DNA of 64,000 nt from Allantophomopsis cytisporea (GCA_024752435.1 CP103025.1:992001-1056000); one strand, 5' to 3'. Positions 48,101-59,801 are shown, counted from the first letter of the stretch. Translations and numbers: made by a program. The notes: generated by a model not told the origin, from the letters alone.

Positions 48101-49457
48101 ACGAAAGTTATTTTGTTAATCAGCTTTCCATTGCTTTTCTCGTATGCTATATAGTGTATCTAAAGTTCAAGTAACAAGGATGAGTCGATAGTCGCACGGA
48201 GTACATATCGTTACACTGTCCAGGATTCATATTAAAACGCCTCCAAGCGATAACCACTCTCATCGTCTCCAATCTACCATCACTTATACTGCGTATAGTG
48301 CAATATGGTCTGTACAGAGATTATACCATTAACTTTAACCAAGTTCCGAGCAAAGCTGTTAGGAAAACAAGTCTCATTACTATATATTGGAGTGAAGCCT
48401 TGATTTACCTTTCCCCACCTCCGAATGCATCAAAGCCTCTTGCCCAAGTCCTTTTTTGATAGGAATTCACTGGCTGAAAATGTAATGTTGACTATGACTG
48501 TACACCAAGTTTCCCGATAAAAGGAGGTATACGGAGTACCGTTGTAAGCAAAGCTGTCCGCGTGTCCAATTGACAAAGTTTCTAGCTTTTGTTCCTAAGT
48601 CGCAAGAACCATGTCTGCCACGATTGATGCAACAATTCTACCATGGGGTACATATGTGATTATGTATAGGACCGGCTCGTGGAGAAAGTGAGACAGCAGG
48701 AGAGAGTTGACCCAATTGGGAGAGGTGTATGAGTGCATATGAAAATCTAGTGATTGTGGAGTCTCATGCGTCAGATAGAAACCCGAGCCTCTACCACATG
48801 GAGACACGCATCGGATATCTGAGAAAAACGTAAGACCACCAAAATGAAGCTGGGGAGACACGTTCACTGGCTAGATTGTTCATCAAGGACCGCCCAAGTT
48901 TTAATACTATAGACGGGTATGTTTTTCTATTTATATATTCATTACAGCACTAACTGAAAATTAGCAACATAGCAAATTAGAAAGAAGCTATTGCGAACTA
49001 TGAGGACATTAAGAGATGTATGATTAGTTTTCGAGGTTGTTACATCCATTAGAGTCCTAAAGTCACATAGATCTTCGAAACTATTTGGAGCCGTGCAATC
49101 ATCAAGAGGCATCCGATTGTCGTGAGCCATACAATTACTCGAGGCCATAAAACTATTCACGGACATACAATTATCGAGAGTAGTAAAGTTACTCAAGACT
49201 ACAATCCAAAGCCATAACATCTCGGGTGGTCCATCACGAAATATATAAGGCAAGTAATCTCAGCATAATCTGATCATCAATTTCGCTATGCATACTAAGG
49301 CATTCACACCTGAAAGTGGCATTTTCTCTCCTTAACATTCAGATACAGACTCCTGAAGTCCTTGCAGCAAGAACACCCAGAAACAATCCCGATCCATATG
49401 CGTCCATCAGAGATAGTAAGAGGACATGCAAGTCCCAAACCTGAGTAAGTGTTCGAT
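45186..49457. other. 4.3-kb spacer upstream of the MHYT gene
   Basis: No gene is supported. It contains an AG run (45800-45814) and, on the minus strand, a 103-codon frame with an 18-bp degenerate tandem repeat (49040-49201). Frames at 46.1-47.1 kb overlap on both strands and have no family look. Confidence 0.45.
49040..49201 (-). repeat. 18-bp degenerate in-frame tandem repeat, about 9 units
   Basis: On the minus strand about nine 18-bp units follow one another without a stop, near the consensus ATGGCTCTCGATAATTGT. They translate as hexapeptides such as TTLDNC, MSVNSF, MASSNC, MAHDNR, MPLDDC and TAPNSF. The units differ by several bases yet keep frame and the D/N-N/D-C/F ending. The open frame spans 48942-49253. 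It could be an exon of a repeat protein; no start or partner exon is clear. Confidence 0.6.
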
Positions 49458-51106
49458 TTAGCGACGCTTTCTCTTCGGTAGACCTTGGTCAGGGCCAGAA
49501 GTTGAATGAGAGGAGCTCGCTGAGCCTCTCCTCAAGCTTGTGCGAGAAGCCAGGTTGTCTCTGGAAGGAGGACGCTCAACGAAATGATCTCCCACGAACG
49601 ATACATGGCTGGCAGAGGAACGAACCGGGAGAGCTTGAGAGCCTCTGGATGCATTTCCATCTGAGTGAAGGTTCATGACGTCCTGCCAGACCTGTCTAAC
49701 CGGCATTGAAGGAGTGGATTTTGCTGCACTTTCGACTATGGCGAGTCTTCGCATGGCAAGATTGCAGCGGTTGTTCAATTCGTTGAAAGCCGTGGCAGCG
49801 CCATCGTTCACATCCGCAGGTAGGGAGACACTTTCATGCTGCTTCTTTTTGAAGTCTCGACCGACAGTGTCTTTGTAAGCTTGAAACTTACGTTCTTCCT
49901 CCTCCTTATGCTCACGAAGCCACTCTATCTTCCAATTATCTTTCCAGCGCTCAAGTTCCTGGCGGTTCTTATCCATCTGCTCTTTCATCTCAGCTGTCTT
50001 CTCCTTGATCGCTGCCTGAAGCTTTGCAAGAGAATCTCTGGATGCCTCACGAATTATGATAGCCTTTTCTTTAGCTAACTGCTCCTTGAGTATCAGGGCT
50101 TCTCGCTCTTGGTCGGCCTTCTGAGCTTGGAGTTTTTGCTCATGTTCTTCAGCAAGTTTCAATCTCATTTGCTGGGCTCGGTCGTTGACCTTGGCAGCTA
50201 CGTTGGCTGGGAAAGCTTTCATCAGCTTCAATGCTGGGTTTCCAAATACTTGGTCTATCTCAGCATCGCTGAATAGAGACAACTCATGGTTATTGGTAGA
50301 TGGTGACAAGATAATTTCCGATAAAACTACCGAGAGTTGTGTCAGCTTTTGAAATTTGTAATAACTAGAAGCACTTACCTGGTGTATTACCAAGCTCAGT
50401 GGCGTTGCTAGATGTGGTATTAGTATAATTTACTGGAACCAAATCCATAGCGTCGTCTTGATTATTATCAAGTTGACGGTTCTGAATCTTGTCAGAGCTT
50501 AAGATTTCAGTTGTGACAGCGAGCTTGTTGACATTTTGTACACTTTCTGGTTCTCTGTGCATGCTTGGTTGCTTAGGCTGGATATCCATGCTCAAAAGTC
50601 CCTGCTTGAGCGAATCATTCTGTTCGGTGTTGGGAGTCTTGTTGGAATCTGATTGCATCGCCGAAATTTCAAACTCAGGTCCTCCGAGTGGACTTGGTTG
50701 TTGAATCTGAGTAGGTGTGTTTACACGTCTCTGATTTGGCGTATTCTTACTGGACTCATTGTCAGAAGCCCATATAAGACATATTACAACAACGCTATAG
50801 CATAGTGAAGTAAAGCTTGTCGACTTACGTTGTACAAGAAATGTTGTTGTCCTTATCTTCTAAAGCCAGGTTAGTCATTCTGTTATCAGTATCACCAAAC
50901 ATCTAGTTGGAGGATTCACCTGTGTTCTGCATGTCGGTCCATCTTAATTCCTCAAATGAAAACGGATACCAGTAGAAATTGGTGCAGATGCTCTGGAATC
51001 GGATTTTCTTCTTTGTGCCCACTGTACTCTCATCAGGGATGACCATTGGATGGTCTTCCAGCTTGAGGGTTCCCGGACATTCGGTAAGCTCAAAAGGAGA
51101 CGACAT
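49458..51106 (-). CDS. Coiled-coil protein with N-terminal GLEBS-like motif
   Basis: Exons 51106-50920, 50859-50829 (31 nt), 50749-50379 and 50326-49458 join into 485 residues with GT-AG introns of 52-79 bp. Residues 37-59 (RFQSIC...FSFEELRWTDM) resemble the GLEBS motif by which Nup98-type nucleoporins and some mitotic checkpoint proteins hold Rae1/Gle2 or Bub3. The middle is disordered. Residues 220-340 form a long charged coiled coil (LAEEHEQKLQAQKADQERE). The tail is Ser-rich and ends PKRKRR, a likely nuclear signal. No FG repeats are present, so it is not a normal Nup98. A nuclear pore or mRNA-export partner is inference from the motif. Confidence 0.78.
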
Positions 51107-51689
51107 CGTGGTATGTTGTTACATGCCGATGTTGAAGTGCGAAGATGAATGAAGGTCGAAGAAGTTTGATATGTTTTGCGCTGAAGTGGGAAGTGTGAAG
51201 TGCAAAGTGCGAAGTGTGCAGAAGTGATTTGTTGTTCGAGATTGGGAAGCTAATGGAATGTGAGCCAGATATCAGAACCGTTTGAGGACGAATGTGACGG
51301 ACCACGAGCTACCTCAAGCCTCACATTACCAATAGCCTGCGATTTCTGCGAGTTCCTGTATAGACCGCTCCACCGTCCCTTCCCCTTAGCAACAATTAGT
51401 AGTAGCATTTTTGAGTGCTTTGAGTATATAAATATGTGTGTAATGAAACCTGTCAGAGCCTCATTGAGAAGAACCTACCAGTATATCCTTGGAGTGTTGA
51501 GCAGAGCAAGCTGTTTGATTTGTTTAAAGAACAAGCTCTTCGACGACCTCCTCACATTTTTCACTCTTCTACCCAGCTACACACTATCATAGAATACATA
51601 CTTGTGACAAGATTCAAAATAAAAAGATTGGGATGGTTCAGTGTTATGGTTCAGTGTTTGTAAATAATTCTTCATGCAAATCCTGACGC
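51107..51689. other. Spacer with GAAGTG-rich repeat
   Basis: Region between the start of the GLEBS-like gene and the 3' end of GET2. It contains the repeat at 51183-51226 and nothing else of note. Confidence 0.5.
51183..51226. repeat. GAAGTG-based direct repeats
   Basis: GAAGTG or AAAGTG recurs about every 7-9 bp, about 80-120 bp upstream of the GLEBS-like gene start. Two near-copies of a 21-bp unit can be aligned. It may be a cluster of protein-binding sites. Confidence 0.55.
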
Positions 51690-52755
51690 TCAAAGACTCT
51701 TGAAGTAAGCTACAACTCCCAATACAAACACGATGACCATGGCATCCCCACTGATCGTGGTCCAAATTCTAGCATACCTTAGCACAGTGTTTATGTAGGT
51801 CTTGTATGGCTCAGGTACAAAACCTATAGCCATGCCCACAATACCAGGTCGTGGTGCCATCTTCCCCTTTTCCAAAAAGAACCTAGTGGACTGCAATACG
51901 ACTTCAAAAGTTGCAAAGATCCAGAAGAAGTGCAGCTTAGCAGCCGACGTCGCAATGTTGCCATATTGAGAGAACTCATTCTTATTGTGGATTCTCATAG
52001 CAGCACTGCTGATAAGTCCACTTTTCTCTCTCGCAAGTTGTGTACCAGTGAAACCAGACTGTGTCCACGCAATATACACACCAAGTCCTAATGCAAAGAC
52101 AGCATGAACGATACGCCAGATGTAAGCCTTCGAGTCTTCTACTTCCGGATTCGGGGAGAGGTTTGGCATTCCAGGGAACGAAGGTACACCACCGCCGCCC
52201 ATCATGCCCTCCATATTTGGCATACCGCCAGCACCACCCATCATCTGTTGTAACATTTGCATCATTGGGTCGTCTGCTGGCGCGCCTTCCATGCCCGGGA
52301 ACCCACTTGCAAAGGGGTTAGCTTGCGGTCCTGGAGGAGGTGTAGCGGTCGCTGATGGGAAACCAAGCATCATCTGTCTGAGCTGCTCATCGGTCATTGG
52401 AGCATCGATTGGAGTCTGCTCTGCGGCGCGACGACTTTGTGGAGTAGAACCTGGCTTGTAGAAGTGTTGTGAGATATCGACTTCCTCTGGATCATCTGTT
52501 TCAACTGGTCTGGCTGCCGCAGGTGCTGGTTGAACTGGGGCATCTGCAAAGAAGTCAATATCAGTCTAGAGTGGCATGGCTAAGGAACTTGCCTCTTTGT
52601 ACACCACCGCCAAGACCTGTGATTTTGTTCAAGCGAGCACTTCCGCCAGCTTTGATCTTTGCTTCGCGCTTTTCTTTGCGAATTCTTGCTTGATTCGCAG
52701 CTCGAGCTTCTGCGGTGTCCAGAGCTGCCGTAGAGACTCCTGGGGATTCCGCCAT
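51690..52755 (-). CDS. GET2: GET complex subunit Get2
   Basis: Get2 is an ER membrane receptor subunit that, with Get1, takes tail-anchored proteins from Get3. Exons 52755-52593 and 52543-51690 give 338 residues. The basic N-terminus (RIRKEKREAKIKAGGSARLNK) is the Get3-binding part. A Met/Gly-rich low-complexity stretch (MMQMLQQMMGGAGG) follows, then three helices (IVHAVFALGLGVYIAW, LHFFWIFATFEVVL, MVIVFVLGVVAYF). The intron appears to start with GC: AGAG|gcaagt, 49 bp. A GT donor a few codons earlier (inside GGTGGTGTA) would also keep frame and shorten the protein by about 5 residues. Confidence 0.9.
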
Positions 52756-53489
52756 GATTACGAGGTCACAGGTGGAATTCGATATTCAAAGCTACTTATA
52801 AATTGAGCTCTGGATCAAGGTTGAGGTCGCTGAATGCGATGCCGAACTTCGAACTGTCTTGATAAATTTATGTATTAAATCGTGGTCATAATGCTAGGTA
52901 GATCTGAACGCAAGGCTACGGGCAATAATCTTGAGCACGGACAGAAACAGGACACACAAACCTCACATAGGAGCATGACAACCCGAACCGTACGTCCTTT
53001 CTGAACATGTACAAATTTATGTACTTTGTTACTTTGTTATTAATTTCCAAGTTTCATGCACCTGTAAATTTTCATGCAGCTCAACCTTCATTTTTTGCAG
53101 ACAGGAACACAGTTCCACAGTTCCACGATCACTCGCAACCTTTCTCAACCTTACAGCTTCACAAATAGCGGACAGAAAACAATAAGATATAATGTCAATT
53201 ATAGTCAAAAATTTGTGATTCGATATTCCCTTCATGTGGGGCTGACTTCGGTCTTGTCACCTAAAATCTTTCTGTAGAACGATAGAGATGCAAACTTCAC
53301 ATTGAATCGACGCTTTCCATTTCTTATTGAAATCACAAATGATGAATGTACTGCTAGATTCAGCACACAGGCCCTTCATGATCCCAGAGATTGCAAAACC
53401 ATGCCACCTTGACAATATCAAAATCCAGCCAACGCCGAGGGAAGACACCACGCCCGCTCCATGAAAACAGAAAGAGCAGTACAGAGGAC
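52756..53489. other. Spacer between GET2 and UBC9
   Basis: GET2 promoter and UBC9 3' end. No feature is seen apart from AT-rich patches near 53010-53230. Confidence 0.5.
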
Positions 53490-54120
53490 CTAAGGTGCTG
53501 GGTGCTCACGAACGATTCGTTTGATCCTGCTCTCGTAAGAAGCACGATCCTTTTTGAAGAGGTTGTATGCTTCAGCCTGAGCTGGTGACTCTGGGTTCGG
53601 GTCGTCGAGAAGATCTTGAACGCCGAGCAGAATCTGCTTGATCGTGATTGCCGGTGCCCAGCCCTCCTCCTCGTTCAGGATCGACAAGCATACAGTGCCG
53701 GATGGGTACACATTTGGGTGGAAAAGAGGTGGAACAAATTTGCCTAAGTCTGTCAGTAGTGTGAAGGCAAAGAAGATCTAGACGGAACATACACTTCGGT
53801 GGCTTGGTTGGGTACTCTGAAATAATTGTTAGTTGCTTTCACACTGGGCCCCGAAGGCAAGAGATGCTCACCATCAGGAAAAATCACGCTGAGCTTGAAA
53901 AGGCCACCCTCCCATAATGTCTTGTCCTTGCCTGGAATACCACACTCCCAAACCTTCAGATCCAAAACGCCCTTGTCGTTGCGTACTGGCTTCGCGTAGA
54001 ATCCGAAAGGATGGTCGCGGCGCCATTGTTTGCTTGATGAAGTCAGCAAGAGTTTCAAATAAACGGTTGACTAGGGAAGACATACCGCTCTTCTTGCAAT
54101 CTGTTCTGGCAAAGTGCCAT
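53490..54120 (-). CDS. UBC9: SUMO-conjugating enzyme Ubc9
   Basis: Ubc9 is the single E2 for SUMO and transfers it to lysines of nuclear proteins. Exons 54120-54086, 54032-53872, 53816-53793 (24 nt) and 53743-53490 give 157 residues, the family length. Marks are RRDHPFGFYAKP, WECGIPGK, LFHPNVYPSGTVCLSIL (active Cys92) and AQAEAYNLFKKDR. All introns are GT-AG, 49-55 bp. The Cys codon that begins CKFVPP is split by intron 3. It is divergent from PEX19. Confidence 0.96.
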
Positions 54121-54932
54121 GTTGTCGATGAGTTCTGAGACAACGACGGAGTAGCAGGAAAGATGTGTGGTAAAAGTTCACGAGGCTACGGAGCCTTGCG
54201 TAAGATTGTGGTTCTCTCGTGGACTGAGGGCAGTATTTGCAAGAGTGCACCAGATGGGAAGATCCGGTGTCAACGGAGGCAGTTGTAAGTTGAAGAATGT
54301 ACGATGGTCAGCGATGTTGGAATCGCAGCGTTGTTTTTGAGTTGTTGCGTGAGTGAAGGCTGCGATATCGAATGGTATCGCGGAAGAATTGCGCACGTCC
54401 GCCTCTCCACACCCCACCAAAGTGAGCAATGAACGATAGAGATCTATTGCAATGTAGGAGAATTAAAGGGTTCACAGCCGCTGATAACACCTTTAAAAAA
54501 TTGCCTTTTGTATTCTAAAGCTTCCACAACCTGGATCCATGTCAATGGACAGAGATTTGGTAGATTTCTTCAATCAGATTTTTTTTGTAATAATAGCACG
54601 ATCGACGCCAACCAAGTAAGGTAAATAAGGTACTACGAATACAAATGTCAAGTGCGCCGATGAATGTTTTAACCTCGGTGCGACATGGGGCTCGGGCCAG
54701 AGCAATCCACCTTGTTTTGATTTCGACTTCTACAATATTACCACAATTCTCTGAAAACTGCTAGACCAACTCTCGAAATACCATATATCATTTTGTTCTA
54801 AGATTCCTCGCAAAGGAGTTCGGACATCCAGCCAGCTATTTTTGCGAAACTCTAAGACCATCTGCACGTGAATTTTTATTCTACACCCCACCTTGACGGC
54901 GCATAGCTTGTGCGACTTTCACAAATCATAAA
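54121..54932. promoter_or_regulatory. Divergent promoter region, UBC9 / PEX19
   Basis: 812 bp between two start codons. Short frames occur on the minus strand, but none has coding character. No TATA box is clear. Confidence 0.4.
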
Positions 54933-56063
54933 ATGGAAACGAAAGCCGGCAACCTTGAGGGGCTGGTTGATTCTGCGCCTAAATTGGAGGCAACTGGAGC
55001 CCCAGCAAAACCAGAAGCCTCAAATGCTGCGACCCTAGAAGCTCCAGACCCAGATGAGGATGATCTGGATGACTTGGATGGTAAGTTCGAGGAGCTATAC
55101 TTCCCTTGATAAAGACTAACTGAAGCACAGATATGCTTGATGAGTTTTCTGCTCCAAAACTCGAGAGCAAAGCGCCAGTACCAGCAGGGCCAGGAGCTGC
55201 GAAAGCAGAAACGGCTAAGGATGATGATCTACCACCATTTCCGGACGATTTGAGCGAGGAAGACTTTGCGAAGCAGTTACAAGCTGGCATGGCAGAGCTA
55301 CTAGGAGGACTTGAAACGAATCCAGATATGCAAGCACAATTCGAGGCCATGATGAAGGAACTGGGCAATGCAGCAGCAGCAGGCGCAGACGCACCCGCTC
55401 CATCTCCTCCACCGAAGACAACACCGAAATCTACAAACAAAAGTGCGCCAACCCCTCCAAAAGCAAAGGCTTCGTCAAGCAAGCCGACGGGTCCTACAGG
55501 GGAAGATTTTCAAGAGACGATCAAGAAAACTATGGAAAGAATGCAAGCGTCTGGGGATCAAGCAACGGCGGCAGCAGCGGCAGACGATACCGATGATATA
55601 CTTGCGGAGATGATCAAGCAGATGGCAGCAGGCGGGCTTGATGGTGAGGGAAGTGAGGAGGACTTCTCGAAAATGCTCTTGGGTATGATGGAACAATTGA
55701 CAAATAAGGAAATCCTTTATGAGCCAATGAAGGAGCTTGATGATAAGTTCCCTTCATGGATGGAGGCAAATAAGGACAAGATAAAACCTGATGACCTGAA
55801 AAGGTACCAAGAACAACAGACTGTCGTCTCTGAGATTGTTAAGAAATTTGAGGAGAAGACATATACCGATGAGAATGTTAAGGACAGGGAGTACATCGTT
55901 GAAAGAATGCAAAAGGCAGGTCATAGAAAATCACGTATTTCGGTACTAAACTGACTTCCTATAGATGCAAGCAGCAGGTTCTCCGCCGCCAGATCTTGTA
56001 GGGGATATGGCAGCGGCACAAGAAGCTTTCGGTGGGCCAGAAGAAGGCTGCCCAACACAATAA
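54933..56063 (+). CDS. PEX19: Peroxisomal membrane protein chaperone Pex19
   Basis: Pex19 binds peroxisomal membrane proteins in the cytosol and delivers them to Pex3. Exons 54933-55080, 55131-55915 and 55965-56063 give 343 residues. The acidic N-terminus includes the Pex3-binding region; LPPFPDDLSEEDFAKQLQAG and NKEILYEPMKELDDKFPSW are family blocks. The protein ends in CPTQ, a CaaX box for farnesylation. The second intron is best read as GC-AG (AAAAG|gcaggt..tatag), giving ERMQKMQAAGSPPPDLVG. A GT-AG choice 4 bases on (55920-55971) also keeps frame and gives MQKAAAGSPP. Confidence 0.93.
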
Positions 56064-56295
56064 ATGTTAATGTGGTCAAATCAGAGCTGCAGATCAAATT
56101 TATTGGTTTGATGACTTGCGATATGCTCTCTCTCCGCATTGAAGCCCAGAACGAAGCACACACTGACCAAGAGTCCATTCCGAATATAAACTACCCCAAC
56201 GCCGCGCTAATTGAACAAGATGCCGACCAATACGCCCAATCCGTAGTAAGAGAACCCAGTCATGTTTCGATATCCCAACATCGTGTTCGTACTCA

Positions 56296-57106
56296 CTAGC
56301 TCATATCCATCATGTCATGGTCTTCCTGTTCTTTCTTCCCCAGGCCCTGAGATGACTGAGACTGTGAAACCTGGCTACTCTCCATTTGAATCACGTCCAT
56401 AAAAAGGTGATCATACTCGTCGTCATCACTGCCATATGGTGTATCAGCGTGATCTTCGTCCCCACGATCCATATCTTCAGCCTCCATCATAGCCAACATG
56501 GCCTCGAGCTCCGCATTTTCAGCTTGCAAAACTTGATCGACCATATCTTCGTCTACAAGGGTTAATTGTCATCCTGTACTCATTCACCAATGGATGCCAC
56601 ATACCTCTACTACTCGAAGACATTTCCCTCTGCTCGACATCCTCCTCTTCCACAGGTTGACCAGCAGCAAGCCGGGCCTCTCGCTCGCGCATCTCAATCC
56701 TCTTCTTCTCCTCCTGTACCCAAATAGCCCTCATCATCTCCTCTTCCCCGCCCCTATTCGCCCATCTTTTATCCTCACTATCCTCCCTGACCTTCTTTAG
56801 GAACAATTTCCTCCTTGTCTCTCTCCCATCATTTCTGCCATGGATCAACGGATTGACCTTCACAGTCCTCTTTGAGAAACCGGCGGCTTCCTTCCCCCCA
56901 GTTGGTGGAGTCAGGAGTTGTGTTTTTGATGCAGGCGTAGGTGACATCTCCGGGTTGTAAAGAGCTCGAGGTGTTGGAATATTGGCATCGCGTGGGGAGA
57001 GAGGTGAAGAGCGAAGAGGAGACGATGAGAGAGGGGATGAGACTTGAGGCGCGTGGTTGAATGTAAAATTGTGTGGATGCGCCGGAGTGGGCAGTGTGCT
57101 GAACAT
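56296..57106 (-). CDS. Acidic charged protein, conserved fungal type, unknown
   Basis: Exons 57106-56605 and 56552-56296 (52-bp GT-AG intron) give 252 residues. The N-terminus is Ser/Pro-rich and disordered (STLPTPAHPHNF), with SP and TP sites that kinases could use. The middle is basic and helical (RRKLFLKKVREDSEDKRWANR, EEEMMRAIWVQEEKKRIEMR). The end is very acidic (DEDHADTPYGSDDDEYDHLF). I cannot name a family. The composition suggests a nuclear protein; there is no signal peptide or membrane segment. Confidence 0.7.
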
Positions 57107-57866
57107 ATTTGGGGGAGCCAGTTTGGTAATATTGTTCAGGTAGATCGTGCTTGTGCTTCGCAAGGCACGACTCGGCTTAGGGTGATCAAGTTTGTTTGTT
57201 GCTGATTGTGGACATATCTTTGTTTTATGATACAGATAAAGTGAAAGATAGGTCGCGCGACTGTACGTGCCGACGCGGAACGCGTAGATTACACTAAACC
57301 ATATTGGGACCCACTTACGACATTGCGCTGACACTGCTTGCATAGTGACTATCGTAGGTAGGTAAATGTCACACACACCAAGCACATGGAAATAAAAGTG
57401 CTTGGTCATGTCAAATAAAAATCAAGGTCATAAAAATGAAAATCAAATCTGGCGGATTCTTGAAATAAAACTACCATCTGTTATACAATCATTCACTTTC
57501 TTCCAGGAACATGTTTTATAACGTCACAGCAAAAGCACTTTAAATTAAGTTGAGGTAAAGCTAGAGTGCGTATTATGAATCTACCCATTGCTTTTCAATG
57601 TGCCGAGTCACATGTCCATACCTGCCACCAGAAATCCACGGGATGGAGAAACCGCTCGAATGGGACAGAGCCGTTGTCCGACTCTTGCGCAAGCAATGTG
57701 CAAGCAAATAAGTACAAACAAAAGGAAATTCAGCGCACAGTGAGGATGTCGCTCTGAGAGGGCGTATCAGTTGGTCATAATGGTAGAAAATGGCGAAGTT
57801 GTAGGACAACATTCGTTTAATACACCAAATTGTGTTTCTTTAAAACCCACTTTGGATGGACGTGAC
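57107..57866. other. Spacer upstream of the acidic-protein gene
   Basis: Promoter of the acidic-protein gene and 3' end of the VAP gene. Nothing else is supported. Confidence 0.5.
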
Positions 57867-59063
57867 TTAGAAGAAGAGGTAAGCCATCAAAAAACTAAGC
57901 AGACAAAGTCCAGCAACAATTTGAAGCGGCACACCCTCAGGTGCGTTTTGCTTCAAGTTCTCAACTGTGGCCTGGACTTCTTCCGCAGCAGCACCTGCAC
58001 CCTTACGCATCCTCAAAACGCCATCCTGGGTGTGCTGTGCAAGTGCAGCTTGTGCTTCTGCGAGCTGAGCCCTCAACTCCTCCATCGATGGAGTGGACTT
58101 TTCGGCTGCGGCGGTGGATGAAGTTGAGGTAGCTGGGTTGTTCGCAGATGCCTTAGCATCACCGAGAGATCTTGCACCCGATGGCTCAGAGTCGAGTCTT
58201 GAAACTGGGCCTGTTGGAGCAACAGAGCCTCGCTGTGGTGTGAAGGTCTCCTCTGGGGATGGGGATCGGTAAGATGGCAGGGCAGATTCTGGGGTATCAG
58301 ACTGTACCGCGTCAGCGTAAAGCGCTTTATAACCTGTAAAACATTATAGAACTTACATATGTAGATCCGTTCACGCCATTTCTCTGTGGCGTAATGCCAG
58401 CTTCCTGTCCGCCAATCTCCGGAAGGAAAGCAACGCGAATCTTTCTCTCCTGGACAGTGTGCTTTTCGGCCTCGGCATTCTGCCACTGTTGAAATGTCAA
58501 TACAGCTTAAATTCCCGATGCGAATGCTACTTACGATAGCAGTTGCGTTGGAGAACTCCTTATCGGGGGTGACGGCAACAGACTGAACAAGGAACTTGTC
58601 GCGGCATTTAGCATCAGGTGGCGGAGACGCCTTCATAGCCTGGAGAAGAACTAAGGAAGAGGTCAGAGAGAGCATATATGCTTGATAGATCCAAAACATA
58701 CCAGTGACTTCAACTTCCTGGCCTGGCTCAATGCGACCAGAGTTTGGGCGCACACAATATCTGGGACAACGTCAGTAGGGAAGTTCCAGGCTATGATCGC
58801 GTGCTTTGAAACGTACTGCTTTGGGGCTGTAGTCTTGACCTGTAAAGACACGATGTTAGAATATGTCCTAACCACTAATGGTTTTGGAAGGCGTACCTTG
58901 AATGCGACAGGGGTGGAATTCGGGTTTCTGATCTTAAGACTCTCTGATACTTCGACGGTGAAAGGGCCTGCAGAATAACTCAGTATGATGCACAACGGGG
59001 GTGCGGCTCGGACAAGTACATACGATGGAAGCCAAGCTCGGCTGGTTCGATTTCGACGGACAT
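57867..59063 (-). CDS. SCS2: VAP-type ER membrane protein Scs2
   Basis: Scs2/VAP is an ER tail-anchored protein whose MSP domain binds FFAT motifs and tethers the ER to other membranes. Seven exons (59063-59024, 58967-58897, 58839-58817, 58760-58702, 58650-58535, 58485-58357, 58301-57867) give 290 residues. Exon 3 is only 23 nt. The MSP core reads LKIRNPNSTPVAFKVKTTAP then YCVRPNSGRIEPGQEVEV and DKFLVQSVAVTPDKEF. A Ser/Pro-rich linker, a coiled coil (ELRAQLAEAQAALAQHT) and the anchor LQIVAGLCLLSFLMAYLFF follow. All introns are GT-AG, 49-57 bp. Confidence 0.93.
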
Positions 59064-59801
59064 GGCTGTAGGGTGGAAGATATGTAAGATCGAAAGATGT
59101 GGTGGTAACGATGAAGGATCAAAGGGAGTAGAAAGTAATTTGTTGATGTGTTCGAATGCTCGAGCGACTCGCGAATATGTGCGACGACTTCTGATGTGTC
59201 GTGTGAAGAGCGGGAGTCGAGGTAAGACGGTAAACGGGTATGAGGTATGGTCGAGGGAGTAAAGCAGGGAGTTGTTTGTTGGAGAAAAGAGTAATGGTAT
59301 ACGGAGTAAATAATTTGTCTTAGAGGTATCGACAAGGTAATCTTGGGGAGGATCAACGAACGAGGTTCAGAAAGTGAGAGACGAGAGCACGCTGCACGGC
59401 GGACGCTCGACGCTCCACACTCCACTCAGTGCACCTGTGCTCATTAATCCAAGGACCACCAGGACCAAGGTAAGTAGTGTACCAGCCACAAGTGAATCAA
59501 TCAGTGACGTTTCGGGGTCCGATACGCCGCTCAGATCCGTGTTTGCTATGTTTGCATTCCACAGCACCATCAAGGTACATATCTCAATCATATCTTGCGC
59601 GCATCACCGTTCAATATTGTCGACTTGTACCATTGGTTGTCTCCACTCAAGTTGATTCCATTCACTTTTGTAGTTCTTTGTCCTAGAAGAGCTCCTCTTC
59701 CAGTAATAGATCTTCCCTATATAACCCTTTGAACTGCACCCTTCGGATTACCTCTACATTCCATACTATCACGCAATAAGCTTCCAACTCCAGAAGCAAT
59801 T
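59064..59801. promoter_or_regulatory. Divergent promoter region, SCS2 / UBX gene
   Basis: 738 bp between two start codons. Minus-strand frames here have no family resemblance. Confidence 0.4.
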
